From: JAAFHZ01 sp964247085 | Lineage (GTDB): Bacteria > Cyanobacteriota > Cyanobacteriia > Cyanobacteriales > Chamaesiphonaceae | NCBI GenBank assembly: GCA_964247085.1 | Contig: CAXTSX010000010.1 | Location: 22,381-86,380 of the forward strand | Direction: 5' to 3' | Length of the DNA: 64,000 bases | Shown: positions 1-8,539 of the stretch, one piece after another | Layout: each line of letters begins with the position of its first letter | Position numbering within the stretch: position 1 is the stretch's first letter | The notes under the pieces: generated by a model | What the model was told of the DNA's origin: nothing | What the model saw: the letters and a program-made list of their open reading frames with translations, nothing else | The model's database searches: none | Made by a program: the position numbers and the translations under genes

Positions 1-2
1 GC

Positions 3-731
3 TTACCAGAAGATACGGTGCAACTCCATTTCCAAGGTAGTGCGGGTCAGAGTTTTGGGGCGTTTATCCCTAAAGGTGTGACCCTAAAACTAGAAGGCGA
101 TGCTAATGACTACATTGGTAAGGGACTAAGTGGTGGCAAAATCATTCTCTATCCCTCTGCTGCTTCCACTTTTGTAGCTGCCGAGAATGTGATTGTCGGA
201 AATGTGGCGCTGTACGGTGCTACCAGCGGCGAGGTCTACATTAGCGGCATGGCCGGTGAGCGGTTCTGTGTGCGAAACTCTGGGGTGACGGCAGTGGTGG
301 AAGCGATCGGCGATCATGGTTGTGAATATATGACCGGCGGTAAGGTGTTCGTCCTCGGTCAGACTGGTCGGAACTTTGCAGCGGGGATGAGTGGCGGGGT
401 GGCTTATATTTTGGATGAGCCGGGCGATTTTGCCACGCGCTGCAATACGCAGATGGTGGGACTGGAAACAATCACTGATCCTTCGGAAATCGCTGAGGTG
501 CGCCAGGTGATCCAGAAACATGCAGACTATACTCAGAGTCTGAAAGCCCTTCAGGTGCTGGAGCAGTGGGATATGATGGTGCCGAAGTTTGTGAAGGTGA
601 TGCCGCGTGATTATAAGCGGGTGTTGCAAGCGATCGAGAATGCTCTGGCTTCGGGGTTGAGTGGGGATGATGCGCTGAATGCGGCGTTTGAGGAGAATGC
701 TCGCGATGTGTCCCGGATTGGGGGGAGTTAG
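3..731 (+). CDS. gltB: Glutamate synthase large subunit, C-terminal part (5' truncated by window)
   Basis: About 243 residues of the C-terminal GXGXG (beta-helix) domain of glutamate synthase are visible, and the reading frame is open from the first full codon of the window, so the start lies outside it. Seen in the sequence are repeated glycine-rich turns (for example KGLSGGKIILYP, GATSGEVYISGMAGERF, GQTGRNFAAGMSGG) and the ending ENARDVSRIGGS typical of the family. The enzyme makes two glutamates from glutamine and 2-oxoglutarate and is central to nitrogen assimilation with glutamine synthetase. Cyanobacteria have a ferredoxin-dependent form (often called glsF) and sometimes an NADH form. 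The visible part does not tell them apart because the FMN and Fe-S region is not in the window. Confidence 0.93.
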   Translation, partial: LPEDTVQLHFQGSAGQSFGAFIPKGVTLKLEGDANDYIGKGLSGGKIILYPSAASTFVAAENVIVGNVALYGATSGEVYISGMAGERFCVRNSGVTAVVEAIGDHGCEYMTGGKVFVLGQTGRNFAAGMSGGVAYILDEPGDFATRCNTQMVGLETITDPSEIAEVRQVIQKHADYTQSLKALQVLEQWDMMVPKFVKVMPRDYKRVLQAIENALASGLSGDDALNAAFEENARDVSRIGGS

Positions 732-737
732 AAGATC

Positions 738-851
738 ATGAACCCTGATTTTAATGCCATGACTAAAGGTGAGTTAAGAGCTTATGTGATTGCTCACCCT
801 GACGATTGATCTGCATTTCATGTATTTGTCGATCGATTGTTTGATTACTAA
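738..851 (+). pseudogene. Small cyanobacterial ORF broken by an in-frame stop (DUF6887-like)
   Basis: An ATG seven bases after the gltB stop opens MNPDFNAMTKGELRAYVIAH, then PDD and a TGA at 807-809. Reading on in the same frame gives SAFHVFVDRLFDY and a TAA. The joined product resembles a short cyanobacterial family, recalled as DUF6887, whose members begin M(N/K)P(D/N)F..MSK.ELR.YVL.HR.D..AF....DRL. The simplest reading is a copy inactivated by one nonsense codon and a truncated tail. The family assignment is from memory of its consensus. A real 23-residue peptide is possible but less likely. Confidence 0.45.
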
Positions 852-1002
852 TCCTCTTCCTTCTGACTCCCGACCTTGTACAATGCCTTGCTCCATCCAA
901 CTTGAGGTTAGCAATCATCCGTAAACACTCAACTTTGACCTTGGGGCGATCGGCTGGGTCGATTTTCATCTCTTGTTGCCTCAATTGAATCATATACCCC
1001 AT
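763..1002 (-). pseudogene. Remnant of an Rpn/DUF4351-type nuclease-transposase protein with internal deletion
   Basis: The minus strand reads MGYMIQLRQQEMKIDPADRP then KVKVECLRMIANLKLD, which resembles the middle of cyanobacterial Rpn-family (recombination-promoting nuclease, DUF4351-associated) proteins. Immediately afterwards the +1 frame reads WMEQGIVQGRESEGRGLVIK, which resembles the C-terminal EQGI.QGR...EGR region of the same family. The two pieces abut at about position 890, so a central segment has been deleted and the frame shifted. The original frame runs on as unrelated sequence to position 763, overlapping the remnant on the other strand. Nothing here looks functional. Confidence 0.45.
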
Positions 1003-1051
1003 CGCATCATGAGCAAGACCCCGCCAGGTGGACGCTCCGCGATATATTTTC

Positions 1052-2440
1052 TCATTTCTTCACCGGCATAAAATCGAAGCCAAAACCAGATTTCTTACCA
1101 GCCACTACCTGCACCAACTGAATCCCCGCATTCCGATCGCCAGAAGGCAAAAAACGTACCACCCCAGACCCTCCCACAGCCTGGAAACCATTAGCTGCTA
1201 AAGCATCTCGTACACCCACTCGATTCGAGCCAGTCTTTAGAGCAGTCACTAGTGACTGAGCCGCATCATAAGCTAAAGCAGTGCGCCAATTCACTGCCGC
1301 CCCCCACATTTGCCGGGAAGCCTGAGCAAACTTATCACCCGCATGAGCCTCAATATGCCAAGGTACCGCCACAACCATCCCCAGAGCCTGCTGCCGACCA
1401 ACCTCCAAAGTTTTGGGAGCATAGACATCATCACCACCTAAAACTGGTAGTTTTTTCGGATTGGATTGCACCACCTGTAAAGCCTTATCCAAAGTATCAG
1501 TATTAGCCGCCAACATGATGACATCGGCACTAGTCGCTTGCCCCAAAGCTTTGGCCGCGCTAAAGTCAGCAGCTGACAAATCGATCTCTTTCACCACAGA
1601 GCCACCCCCTAAAGACAGGGCAGCGGCGAACTCATTTTTGAGAGACTGACTATAACCACTATGCGAATTAAAAAAGACTACGGCCTGCTTACGCTGGATT
1701 TTTTGCAGAGCATAATCAGCTAAGGCTCTACCAGAAACATAGTCACTAGGAACAGTCCGGAAAAAGTAGGGATTCGATAACTTAGTTAATTCTACCGAAG
1801 TACTTACTGGCGAAATACTCACTAGTTTCGTATCTTTATAAACTTTACTCGCAGCGATCGAAGCATCACTGGCATAATGACCAACCACTCCTAAAACCTG
1901 CTCATCCTTGCTTAAGATTTGAGCAACTTGGACGGCATTCTCAGTTTTTCCAGCATCATCAGCAATCACCACTTTCAGAGGAACTCCATTAATGCCACCC
2001 ATTTTATTCACTTCTTCTTGCGCTTGAGCCACGCCCCGCAAGATTTCTAAAGACCCATTTAGATCAGACTGAATCGGCACAGCCACTGCAATCTTAAAGG
2101 CAGTGCCATCACCAATTTTGGCATTGTTAAAATAAATTTTAGTTTCAGGAGCATTAGGTGAAATTTGGATCGCTTTAGAAAACTGCGTGACAGCTTCAGT
2201 ATTTTTTTTGCTCATCACTGCCGCCACACCAGCATTTTTAGCTTGGATAAAGTCAGCTTTTCCCCCACCTTCGCTAGCTACCAAATTCTTACTCCCTTCG
2301 CTCAGCTCTGTCGATTGACCAGCAGCATTACCGTCACCACCCGGACGGACGACAAACCACCAATAACCAGCAGCCAGAATACCACCAGTAATTAACAAAG
2401 AGGCAAGCAACAACGGAATTTCATTTTTCGGAGAATTCAT
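1052..2440 (-). CDS. Membrane-anchored ABC-type substrate-binding protein (PBP type 1) with a TPR-like segment
   Basis: A 462-residue protein with one N-terminal membrane helix (about residues 10-32), a low-complexity linker, a short TPR-like stretch near residues 70-100 (AVTQFSKAIQISPNAP), then a full periplasmic-binding-protein type 1 domain of the branched-chain amino acid/LivJ class (GSLEILRGVAQAQEEVNKMG, GVPLKVVIADDAGKTENAV, VLGVVGHYASDASIAA, FFRTVPSD). Such domains bind amino acids or other small ligands outside the membrane. No permease or ATPase is adjacent. The gene starts 2 bases after the stop of the kinase gene 2443-3813, so the two are almost certainly co-transcribed and translationally coupled. 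A role as the ligand-sensing partner of the kinase is inferred from context only. Confidence 0.85.
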   Translation of the reverse strand: MNSPKNEIPLLLASLLITGGILAAGYWWFVVRPGGDGNAAGQSTELSEGSKNLVASEGGGKADFIQAKNAGVAAVMSKKNTEAVTQFSKAIQISPNAPETKIYFNNAKIGDGTAFKIAVAVPIQSDLNGSLEILRGVAQAQEEVNKMGGINGVPLKVVIADDAGKTENAVQVAQILSKDEQVLGVVGHYASDASIAASKVYKDTKLVSISPVSTSVELTKLSNPYFFRTVPSDYVSGRALADYALQKIQRKQAVVFFNSHSGYSQSLKNEFAAALSLGGGSVVKEIDLSAADFSAAKALGQATSADVIMLAANTDTLDKALQVVQSNPKKLPVLGGDDVYAPKTLEVGRQQALGMVVAVPWHIEAHAGDKFAQASRQMWGAAVNWRTALAYDAAQSLVTALKTGSNRVGVRDALAANGFQAVGGSGVVRFLPSGDRNAGIQLVQVVAGKKSGFGFDFMPVKK

Positions 2441-2442
2441 AG

Positions 2443-3813
2443 TTATGAACCAAAACGTGATAGTAATCGATAAACTAATCGAAAAATCAGGGCAATGTTA
2501 ACCAACACAAAAGCACCGCCAACAGCCGCAACCAACAACATTTGCCAACCTGGATTCCATAGAAAAAAAACTAATCCACCTGTAATCCCGGCAATTACTA
2601 ATAGGTCTAGCTTTTCAATAATATGCAGCCATTGCAAATACGCCAAAACTCCGGCAGTCAACAACCAAATTCCGGCAGACAGGGGGCTAGATAGACCCAG
2701 CTTACTGATCGCCAGCACCAGCAAGCCACTCTCATACCCTAAGAAAGCAGCATTACCAATATACTCTAACAGCGGTAGCCGATGCAGCGACGGTCTAGTT
2801 AAGGGCTGAGCAGCGGGTGGCTGAGCATTATTACTGCTCAATGAATTATTGCTCACCACACTCTTGTTTACTGGCGATGACTCGGCGGCTAAAGTCATCA
2901 AAGTTGCGGATGCCGATTGAAATCGATCGGCTGGTACCATGCAGAGCATCTTGTTTAAAACCGCTGCCGTTCGATCGCTCACTTGGGTATAAGGCTGCCA
3001 ATTCCAAATATTCCGAGCACTATCAAATAATTCATCGGACTTGCGGCCAGTCACCAACAAAACACAGGTCGCCGCCAAAGCATATAAATCTGAAGAGAAA
3101 AAGATGGGCTGACCATGGATTTGCTCCGGCGGCGCAAATCCGTGGGAGAAAATAACTGTAGAACCGGGTTGAGCGACATTTTTGATGGCGCCAAAATCCA
3201 ACAAATACAGTTTGCCATTGCGATGGCGCATAATATTGGAAGGCTTAATATCACGATGGATTACACCATTCACATGGATAAACTCTAAGACCTTCAACAT
3301 TTCGGTCAGAACTTCCAACATGTCAGCTTCACTGTATTGACCGCGCTGGGCTAGCTCTTGTTCTAAATTTTCACCATCAATAAATTCCTGCACCAAATAA
3401 AAAAACTGGTCAGCACCGCCAGTAGTCTGGTTCGGAACAGCTAATTCAAAAAAGGCAAACAGATTAGGAATTTGGGGATGCTCAGTACCCAGTTGCTCTA
3501 GCACTTCGGCTTCTCGATCGAACAAGTCTCGTGCCGTCTGCAACTGAGTCATATTTAGTTGTCCAGCTGGTTTAAACTGCTTCACCACACAGGAGCGCAT
3601 TTTGGGAGTTAGTCGATCGCGCGCTCCAAAAGCCGCCCCAAAACCACCCTCCCCTAGTAAATTCACAGTCAAATAACGACCTTCCAGCAACAGCGGCATT
3701 CCACAGGTCATGCAATACTTTTGCTTGACTGCTTTCAAAGCCGCTGCATCATCTAAATCTGCAAAGGTATTTTGCGGTTGGTGACAACCCGGACGGGTGC
3801 AGTACAGCTCCAT
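2443..3813 (-). CDS. Ser/Thr protein kinase, cyanobacterial 4-Cys type with C-terminal membrane helices
   Basis: A 456-residue eukaryotic-like kinase. The N-terminus carries two Cys pairs (C5, C10 and C34, C37), the zinc-ribbon-like signature of 4-Cys cyanobacterial kinases. The catalytic domain follows: glycine loop GEGGFG at 54-59, catalytic loop HRDIKPSN with H186 and D188, and DFG at 206-208. After a Ser/Asn/Pro-rich linker come several hydrophobic helices (about residues 350-450), so the kinase is membrane-bound with the catalytic domain in the cytoplasm. All core catalytic residues are present. It is the first gene of a two-gene operon with the substrate-binding protein 1052-2440. Substrates cannot be read from the sequence. 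Confidence 0.92.
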   Translation of the reverse strand: MELYCTRPGCHQPQNTFADLDDAAALKAVKQKYCMTCGMPLLLEGRYLTVNLLGEGGFGAAFGARDRLTPKMRSCVVKQFKPAGQLNMTQLQTARDLFDREAEVLEQLGTEHPQIPNLFAFFELAVPNQTTGGADQFFYLVQEFIDGENLEQELAQRGQYSEADMLEVLTEMLKVLEFIHVNGVIHRDIKPSNIMRHRNGKLYLLDFGAIKNVAQPGSTVIFSHGFAPPEQIHGQPIFFSSDLYALAATCVLLVTGRKSDELFDSARNIWNWQPYTQVSDRTAAVLNKMLCMVPADRFQSASATLMTLAAESSPVNKSVVSNNSLSSNNAQPPAAQPLTRPSLHRLPLLEYIGNAAFLGYESGLLVLAISKLGLSSPLSAGIWLLTAGVLAYLQWLHIIEKLDLLVIAGITGGLVFFLWNPGWQMLLVAAVGGAFVLVNIALIFRLVYRLLSRFGS

Positions 3814-3908
3814 GCTTTAGCTAATCTATATAAATTTTCAATTATGGTAGAGTTGCCCCAGCCCCATGATTTCAGTATACAATGGGGTATCTCGGTTGCC
3901 CTTACTTC

Positions 3909-6251
3909 ATGCCGCTTCCCCTTTCCACCGATCATCAATTGGAATTGCGTGCCGCCATCATGGACAGGCTACAAAATAGCCTGCGCGCTGGTCAAAAACC
4001 TTTAGCTAATTGGAGAACAGGTGAACTAGCCGTATCGGCAGTGCCTGGAGCAGGTAAATCGCACAGTATGGCGGTAGCCGCAGCTCTAACTATTGCCCGT
4101 GAAAAATTACACGGACGCCAGCAATTAATCATAGTTACTCTCACTCGCTCAGCAGCAGCAAATATCAAAATCAAGATCGATCGCTGCCTGCAAGAATTAT
4201 CATTGCCACCCGTAGGTTACAGCGTCAGTACTATTCACAGCCTGGCTTGGAGCATTGCCACTCGCCATCCCGAACTGTCGAAATTAAATACAACTGATTG
4301 CACTGTCATCATGCCGAATAGTAGTCATAAACTAGTTCGAACCTGTGTGGACAGGTGGCTACCAAAAAATGTCGATCGGTATCACCAACTCCTAGCTGGC
4401 GAGAGTTTTGATGGGGAAGAGACCGAGAGATTACGCCGCCAATCAGTCATCCGTAACGACATTCTGCCCAATCTCACTCTCACTGCTGTCCGCGAGGCTA
4501 AAAGTTCTGGTTTATCGCCCACCGATTTAGCCGACCTCGCTCAAAAATATCCTGATCACTACGACATCTTGGGCATCTGTGCCGGACTATATCAGGAGTA
4601 TCAATATCAGCTCCAAGCCATGAATTATCTAGATCACGATGAAATGATCGGTGGCGCTCTGCGAGTACTCCAAGATCCAGTAGCTCTGAAATTTTGGCAA
4701 CAGCAAGTTCATGCCGTTTTTGAAGACGAAGCCCAGGATTCTAGTCCCTTACAAGAAAAACTATTGGGACTTTTAGCCACTGGAAATGACCCGCAAAATG
4801 ATCGATCGATCTCTAATTTAATTCGGGTGGGTGACCCCAATCAATCGATCAACTCCAGTTATACTCCCGCTGACCCTACTTATTTTCGAGATTTTTGTAG
4901 CACCTGCGCTCCCAGCGGCAACTTAGCCGAAATGAACCAAGCCGGACGCAGTACGCCCACAATTATAGACAGCGCCAACTTTATGTTGCATTGGGGTAAC
5001 AAATACTTAAGCCTAGATAAACCAACTATTTTCCACACAGAAATCGCTCCAGCGGAAACAGTTTTTTGGCCACAGGATATTCAGCCAGTAGCGTTAGACG
5101 ACCCCCAACCGAATCCTAGTCCCATTGCAGCTGGCGTAGAAATACACCGACCTCGGGACATTTTTCAATCAATCGAACAAATTGGCGATCGGATTATCCA
5201 ACTATTTAAAGAAGAATCGCCGCTCAATATCGCCATCTTGGTACGCGAGAATCGCCAAGCCCGATTCATCAATGATCAATTGACCACCCAATTCAAAACT
5301 CATCCTGAGATCAAAATCTACGCCGCTGGGATTAGCGATCGCAGCTCCCAGATTCCCAGTGAAATGCTACGGCTTTTGCACTTTGTGATGCGTCCCCATT
5401 CACCCGATCGATTAAAAGATGCTCTGAATGTTCTATTAGAAAGAAAACTAATCGAAGCTCAGGATACTAATGCCCTAGCGATATTTCCAGAACGTTTTCT
5501 TTACCCCACTATCACCGATCCAACCTTATCAGCACCGGCCATCAAAGCTCAAACCTATTGTACTGAATTCATCAGAGCTAGACTTAGTTTGCCATATTAC
5601 CAACTAATTAGTTATTTAGCGGACAGATTAGAATATCAAGCCCTGGAATTAGCCACCGCCGATAAACTAGCGGAGCGAGTTGCTCAGCAAACCATGGGTA
5701 ACGGTTCCCTGACTCAAAGTATTCAGGTATTACAAGAAATCGCTCAATCTGAGAATTTTGCCAACGTAGATGAAGAAGCGGACAATCGATTCACCGCCAC
5801 AGGCCAAGTCACAATTATGACCATGCACAAAGCAAAAGGCTTAGATTGGGACGTGGTCTTCTTACCTTTTCTCCATAAAGACAGCATTCCAGGCAGTCCC
5901 TGGGTAACAACTGGAGCCAAATATTTAGGGGATTTCAATATCGGAGAAGTGGCTCGTGCTCAAATTCGCGCCCTTGCCCATCAGAAAACCCCACCCAGTA
6001 CCGCAGTAGCTTGGCAGCAAGCGAATTTCCTCAAGCAGGCTGAATCCTTACGCCTACTATATGTAGCAATGACCAGAGCTAAAAAACTGCTCTGGATGGC
6101 TGCTGAACGGGAGGCACCTTTTACCTGGAACCGTTTTGACTGGCCAGATCCGGGTATAGCTACAGAGGAAACACCTCAATATAAGTTGCAACCCAAAGAT
6201 CCTTGCCCAGCCATCCCCGCTCTCGAAAATTTCCTGAAAACTGCTCGATAA
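3909..6251 (+). CDS. UvrD/Rep-family superfamily 1 DNA helicase
   Basis: A protein of about 780 residues with the SF1A helicase motifs in order: Walker A VPGAGKS (Lys about residue 50), motif Ia region VTLTRSAAANIKIKI, motif II FEDEAQD, motif III RVGDPNQSI, motif V region TIMTMHKAKGLDWDVVFLP, and motif VI LLYVAMTRAKKLLW. This architecture belongs to 3'-5' ATP-dependent DNA helicases acting in repair or recombination. The Walker B motif is EDEAQD rather than the common VDEFQD but keeps the catalytic Glu. The frame also has an ATG at 3882; I prefer 3909, because nine extra residues precede a helicase-like MPLPLSTDHQLELRAA. It is divergent from the kinase operon and convergent with the HTH gene at 6253. 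Its shortness suggests reduced 2B regions. Precise subfamily unclear. Confidence 0.9.
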   Translation: MPLPLSTDHQLELRAAIMDRLQNSLRAGQKPLANWRTGELAVSAVPGAGKSHSMAVAAALTIAREKLHGRQQLIIVTLTRSAAANIKIKIDRCLQELSLPPVGYSVSTIHSLAWSIATRHPELSKLNTTDCTVIMPNSSHKLVRTCVDRWLPKNVDRYHQLLAGESFDGEETERLRRQSVIRNDILPNLTLTAVREAKSSGLSPTDLADLAQKYPDHYDILGICAGLYQEYQYQLQAMNYLDHDEMIGGALRVLQDPVALKFWQQQVHAVFEDEAQDSSPLQEKLLGLLATGNDPQNDRSISNLIRVGDPNQSINSSYTPADPTYFRDFCSTCAPSGNLAEMNQAGRSTPTIIDSANFMLHWGNKYLSLDKPTIFHTEIAPAETVFWPQDIQPVALDDPQPNPSPIAAGVEIHRPRDIFQSIEQIGDRIIQLFKEESPLNIAILVRENRQARFINDQLTTQFKTHPEIKIYAAGISDRSSQIPSEMLRLLHFVMRPHSPDRLKDALNVLLERKLIEAQDTNALAIFPERFLYPTITDPTLSAPAIKAQTYCTEFIRARLSLPYYQLISYLADRLEYQALELATADKLAERVAQQTMGNGSLTQSIQVLQEIAQSENFANVDEEADNRFTATGQVTIMTMHKAKGLDWDVVFLPFLHKDSIPGSPWVTTGAKYLGDFNIGEVARAQIRALAHQKTPPSTAVAWQQANFLKQAESLRLLYVAMTRAKKLLWMAAEREAPFTWNRFDWPDPGIATEETPQYKLQPKDPCPAIPALENFLKTAR

Positions 6252-6252
6252 T

Positions 6253-6705
6253 TTACTTTTGATCATCCAATGATAGAAGACCTATTTTTTTACTTAATTC
6301 AGCCAGTTCTAATAATGCCTGATGTCGATCATTACTTCTATTGATTTTGTAATCAATCACATCTTCAAATTTCAAACGACGATGGCTTCCCACCTTGAAA
6401 AAAGAAATGACTCCTTTATCTAAAAGCTGATAAAGGTAGGGACGAGAAATTCCTAGCAGTTCAGCTGCTGCCTGACAACTCAAGTATTGCTTTTCGGGCA
6501 GAATAGCCACCTCTCTACCTGAGAGCATAATTTCCACCAACTGCTGTAAAGCCTTAACCATTATTGGAGACAAGTTTACAGCATTGCCATCTCGATCAAT
6601 TAACTGTAGAGGACTATTCGATAGTAATAACTTCAGGGTATTGAGAGATTGAGAATTGATATCTGATGAAAAAACTGGTGTTAATGATGTTTGTACTTGC
6701 TTCAT
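6253..6705 (-). CDS. Excisionase-type helix-turn-helix protein, antitoxin-like
   Basis: A 150-residue protein with a MerR/excisionase-fold DNA-binding domain at about residues 80-125: YLSCQAAAELLGISRPYLYQ followed by LLDKGVISFFKVGSHRRLKFEDVIDY. The N-terminal half (residues 1-75, including LSPIMVKALQQLVEIMLSGRE) matches the layout of cyanobacterial HTH proteins that usually lie just upstream of a PIN-domain toxin. No PIN gene follows here: its stop codon is one base away from that of the convergent helicase gene. Repeats with a common ACTGTAA core lie directly upstream (6722-6823) and could be its own operator. An orphan antitoxin or a stand-alone regulator are both possible. Confidence 0.75.
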   Translation of the reverse strand: MKQVQTSLTPVFSSDINSQSLNTLKLLLSNSPLQLIDRDGNAVNLSPIMVKALQQLVEIMLSGREVAILPEKQYLSCQAAAELLGISRPYLYQLLDKGVISFFKVGSHRRLKFEDVIDYKINRSNDRHQALLELAELSKKIGLLSLDDQK

Positions 6706-6721
6706 ATCAATAGTTTGTAGA

Positions 6722-6823
6722 AGTGCCTAACTGTAATTGGATATTATAACTGTAATAAGTAATTAACTATTCAGCATTTGGACAGATGATCGAGGACAAA
6801 ATTGCAATAGTGCCTAACTGTAA
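6722..6823. promoter_or_regulatory. Direct repeats upstream of the HTH gene, candidate operator
   Basis: The 15-base word AGTGCCTAACTGTAA occurs twice, at 6722-6736 and 6809-6823, in the same orientation. Between them, ATAACTGTAATAAGTAATTA repeats the ACTGTAA core, and the second 15-mer is followed by CAAAAGTAATAAAAGTAAT, so ACTGTAA plus a nearby AGTAAT recurs. The array starts 17 bases before the start of the HTH gene 6253-6705, which is where an autoregulatory operator would sit. Function is inferred from position. Confidence 0.45.
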
Positions 6824-8133
6824 CAAAAGTAATAAAAGTAATAATTTTTTATTGTTTAGCACTTTGGATAGATCTCAACAATAAATTCTCAGCCATCTTG
6901 TATCCGACAAAAGACTTCAAAGCTAATACTACATAGCTTTTCAGCATATTTATTTAATGGCTTTACAAGCAAATAACAAAATAATTACCTACTCATTTAG
7001 CTTTTTGATTAAAGGAAAATCAAAATATCTAGATATCTGTTATTTGTGAACAATCAAGAATATTTAATACTAGATTTCAGTTTTTAAAAACCAACTCATT
7101 TCAGGTTGCGGCTGATTATACCTGCCATCGTTTAAAATCAGTTTGGTAAAAAGAATTTTTCTCAATTCGGGCTATGGCGTTTATCGAACTAATTTTCGGG
7201 AAATGTGTTCATCTGTTTTATATCGGCAAAAGATTTTATAGGAAATTTAAAAATACTTATGGATTACGGCTTTATTTACTAGCTAAATTTATTTAATAGA
7301 TAAAGATTTGAAGAAAGTTAAAAATAAATAAAAGCTTCCGTGATCGATCGGAATAAATAAAATATTGTCTTTTAAAATATTTTAGATAAGACCAAATTAT
7401 AAAAATACTATTGGAAAAACAGGGGGTTTTTCAATGTAATAAAATCCTAAAATTTCGCCTTGGATATTTGGAGAAATATTTAACTGAATTTTTATAATGG
7501 AGAATATTTTAGATAGGGAAAAGTAGAAAGGATACTTTCTTCAGACTTTGGGGAAAAATAGAGACCGGGGTAATTGGAGAATATATCACTGTACTTATAC
7601 ACCCAGAGACTTTTTGCAATCGTTCAGATAAATTATTTTTGAGAAAATGGCAAAAAATAGATGATCGATTAATTTGATCAAGAATATAGATTCAAATATT
7701 TTCAGATCAAGAGCAAAAACTTAAAGTAGAAATTTTCTATTTATTGTTTTTTTGATATATATCAATTTTTTCATATTTACAAAAATCGAAAAAAATAAAG
7801 ATATGTTTTAGCTAAAGTAAAAAAAATCTAAAACCGTAAAATATGATTTAATTTTTCTCCAATACTTAAATCGATGCTATTTTCCATTACCTGTCGATCT
7901 AAGCCAGGTATGATATTTTTCCATTTTTTGAATTAATCAATTGATCAAAATAAGAACTGCTGTAATATTTTCCAAATTTCTCTAAAATATCAACAACACT
8001 TTTCCAGATAGTCTGACTAGATCAAGTGATATTTACCCTCGTTAAGGATAATCTCAACTCTTCAGGCTCAAGCTAGTGTTTTTTACCGTCTGTTCATAAG
8101 AATTTAGATCTAGATTATTTAGGAGTATTTGCC
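6824..8133. other. AT-rich stretch without a recognisable gene
   Basis: About 1.3 kb in which I see no convincing coding frame on either strand, no tRNA and no CRISPR-like repeats. Base composition is clearly more AT-rich than the flanks, with many A and T runs. The end provides the leader of the gene at 8134, including a good ribosome site (AGGAG at 8121-8125). It may be decayed accessory DNA or may hold non-coding RNA, but nothing specific can be supported. Confidence 0.6.
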
Positions 8134-8520
8134 ATGAAATGGTGTTCTCGGTTAATTGCTGTACTCTCCATATCTGTTTTGGGACTATCTTGGACTAACT
8201 CAGCCCAAGCACAGTTAGTTCCTCAAGCCTGGGGAACCCTCGGCAGTAAAGATGCCACGATTACATATAGTGCAGGGATTCGTCTGTTTGATTTGGGTGC
8301 CGAATTTGGTACTGGTCCCCAAGGCGCTGCTGGTGTGGATATTCTGAAATTTATCAGCCTACCAGTAGTTTCTCCCTATGTTGGGTTGGGTTGGTATTCT
8401 GGCAAAGATACTATTGCTTATTCTGGTGGCGTTCAGGTTGCTCCGCCTGGCAATATTTTCTATGGTGTTGGTTATCACTCTATTCGAGGTCTTAATGGCC
8501 AGATTGGTGTGAAGTTCTAA
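8134..8520 (+). CDS. Small secreted protein of unknown function
   Basis: A 128-residue protein with a clear Sec signal peptide (MKWCSRLIAVLSISVLGLSW, cleavage probably after NSAQA near residue 26). The mature part is short, rich in Gly, Tyr and alternating hydrophobic residues (ITYSAGIRLFDLGAEFG, VSPYVGLGWYSGKDTIAYSG, GNIFYGVGYHSIRG, GQIGVKF), a pattern of short beta strands ending in an aromatic residue. That is compatible with a small outer-membrane or periplasmic beta-structure. A good AGGAG ribosome site lies 9 bases before the ATG. The methyltransferase gene starts 19 bases downstream on the same strand. I do not recognise a named family. Confidence 0.75.
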   Translation: MKWCSRLIAVLSISVLGLSWTNSAQAQLVPQAWGTLGSKDATITYSAGIRLFDLGAEFGTGPQGAAGVDILKFISLPVVSPYVGLGWYSGKDTIAYSGGVQVAPPGNIFYGVGYHSIRGLNGQIGVKF

Positions 8521-8539
8521 AAATTTTGGCTAATTTAAA

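Noticed and set aside
126..629. Minus-strand frame of 167 codons opposite gltB
   Set aside because: It lies fully inside the conserved glutamate synthase frame, has an unnatural His/Arg-rich composition and no domain signal.
6824..8133. Replication origin
   Set aside because: AT-rich, but I found no cluster of DnaA boxes (TTATCCACA-like) and no dnaA or dnaN nearby.
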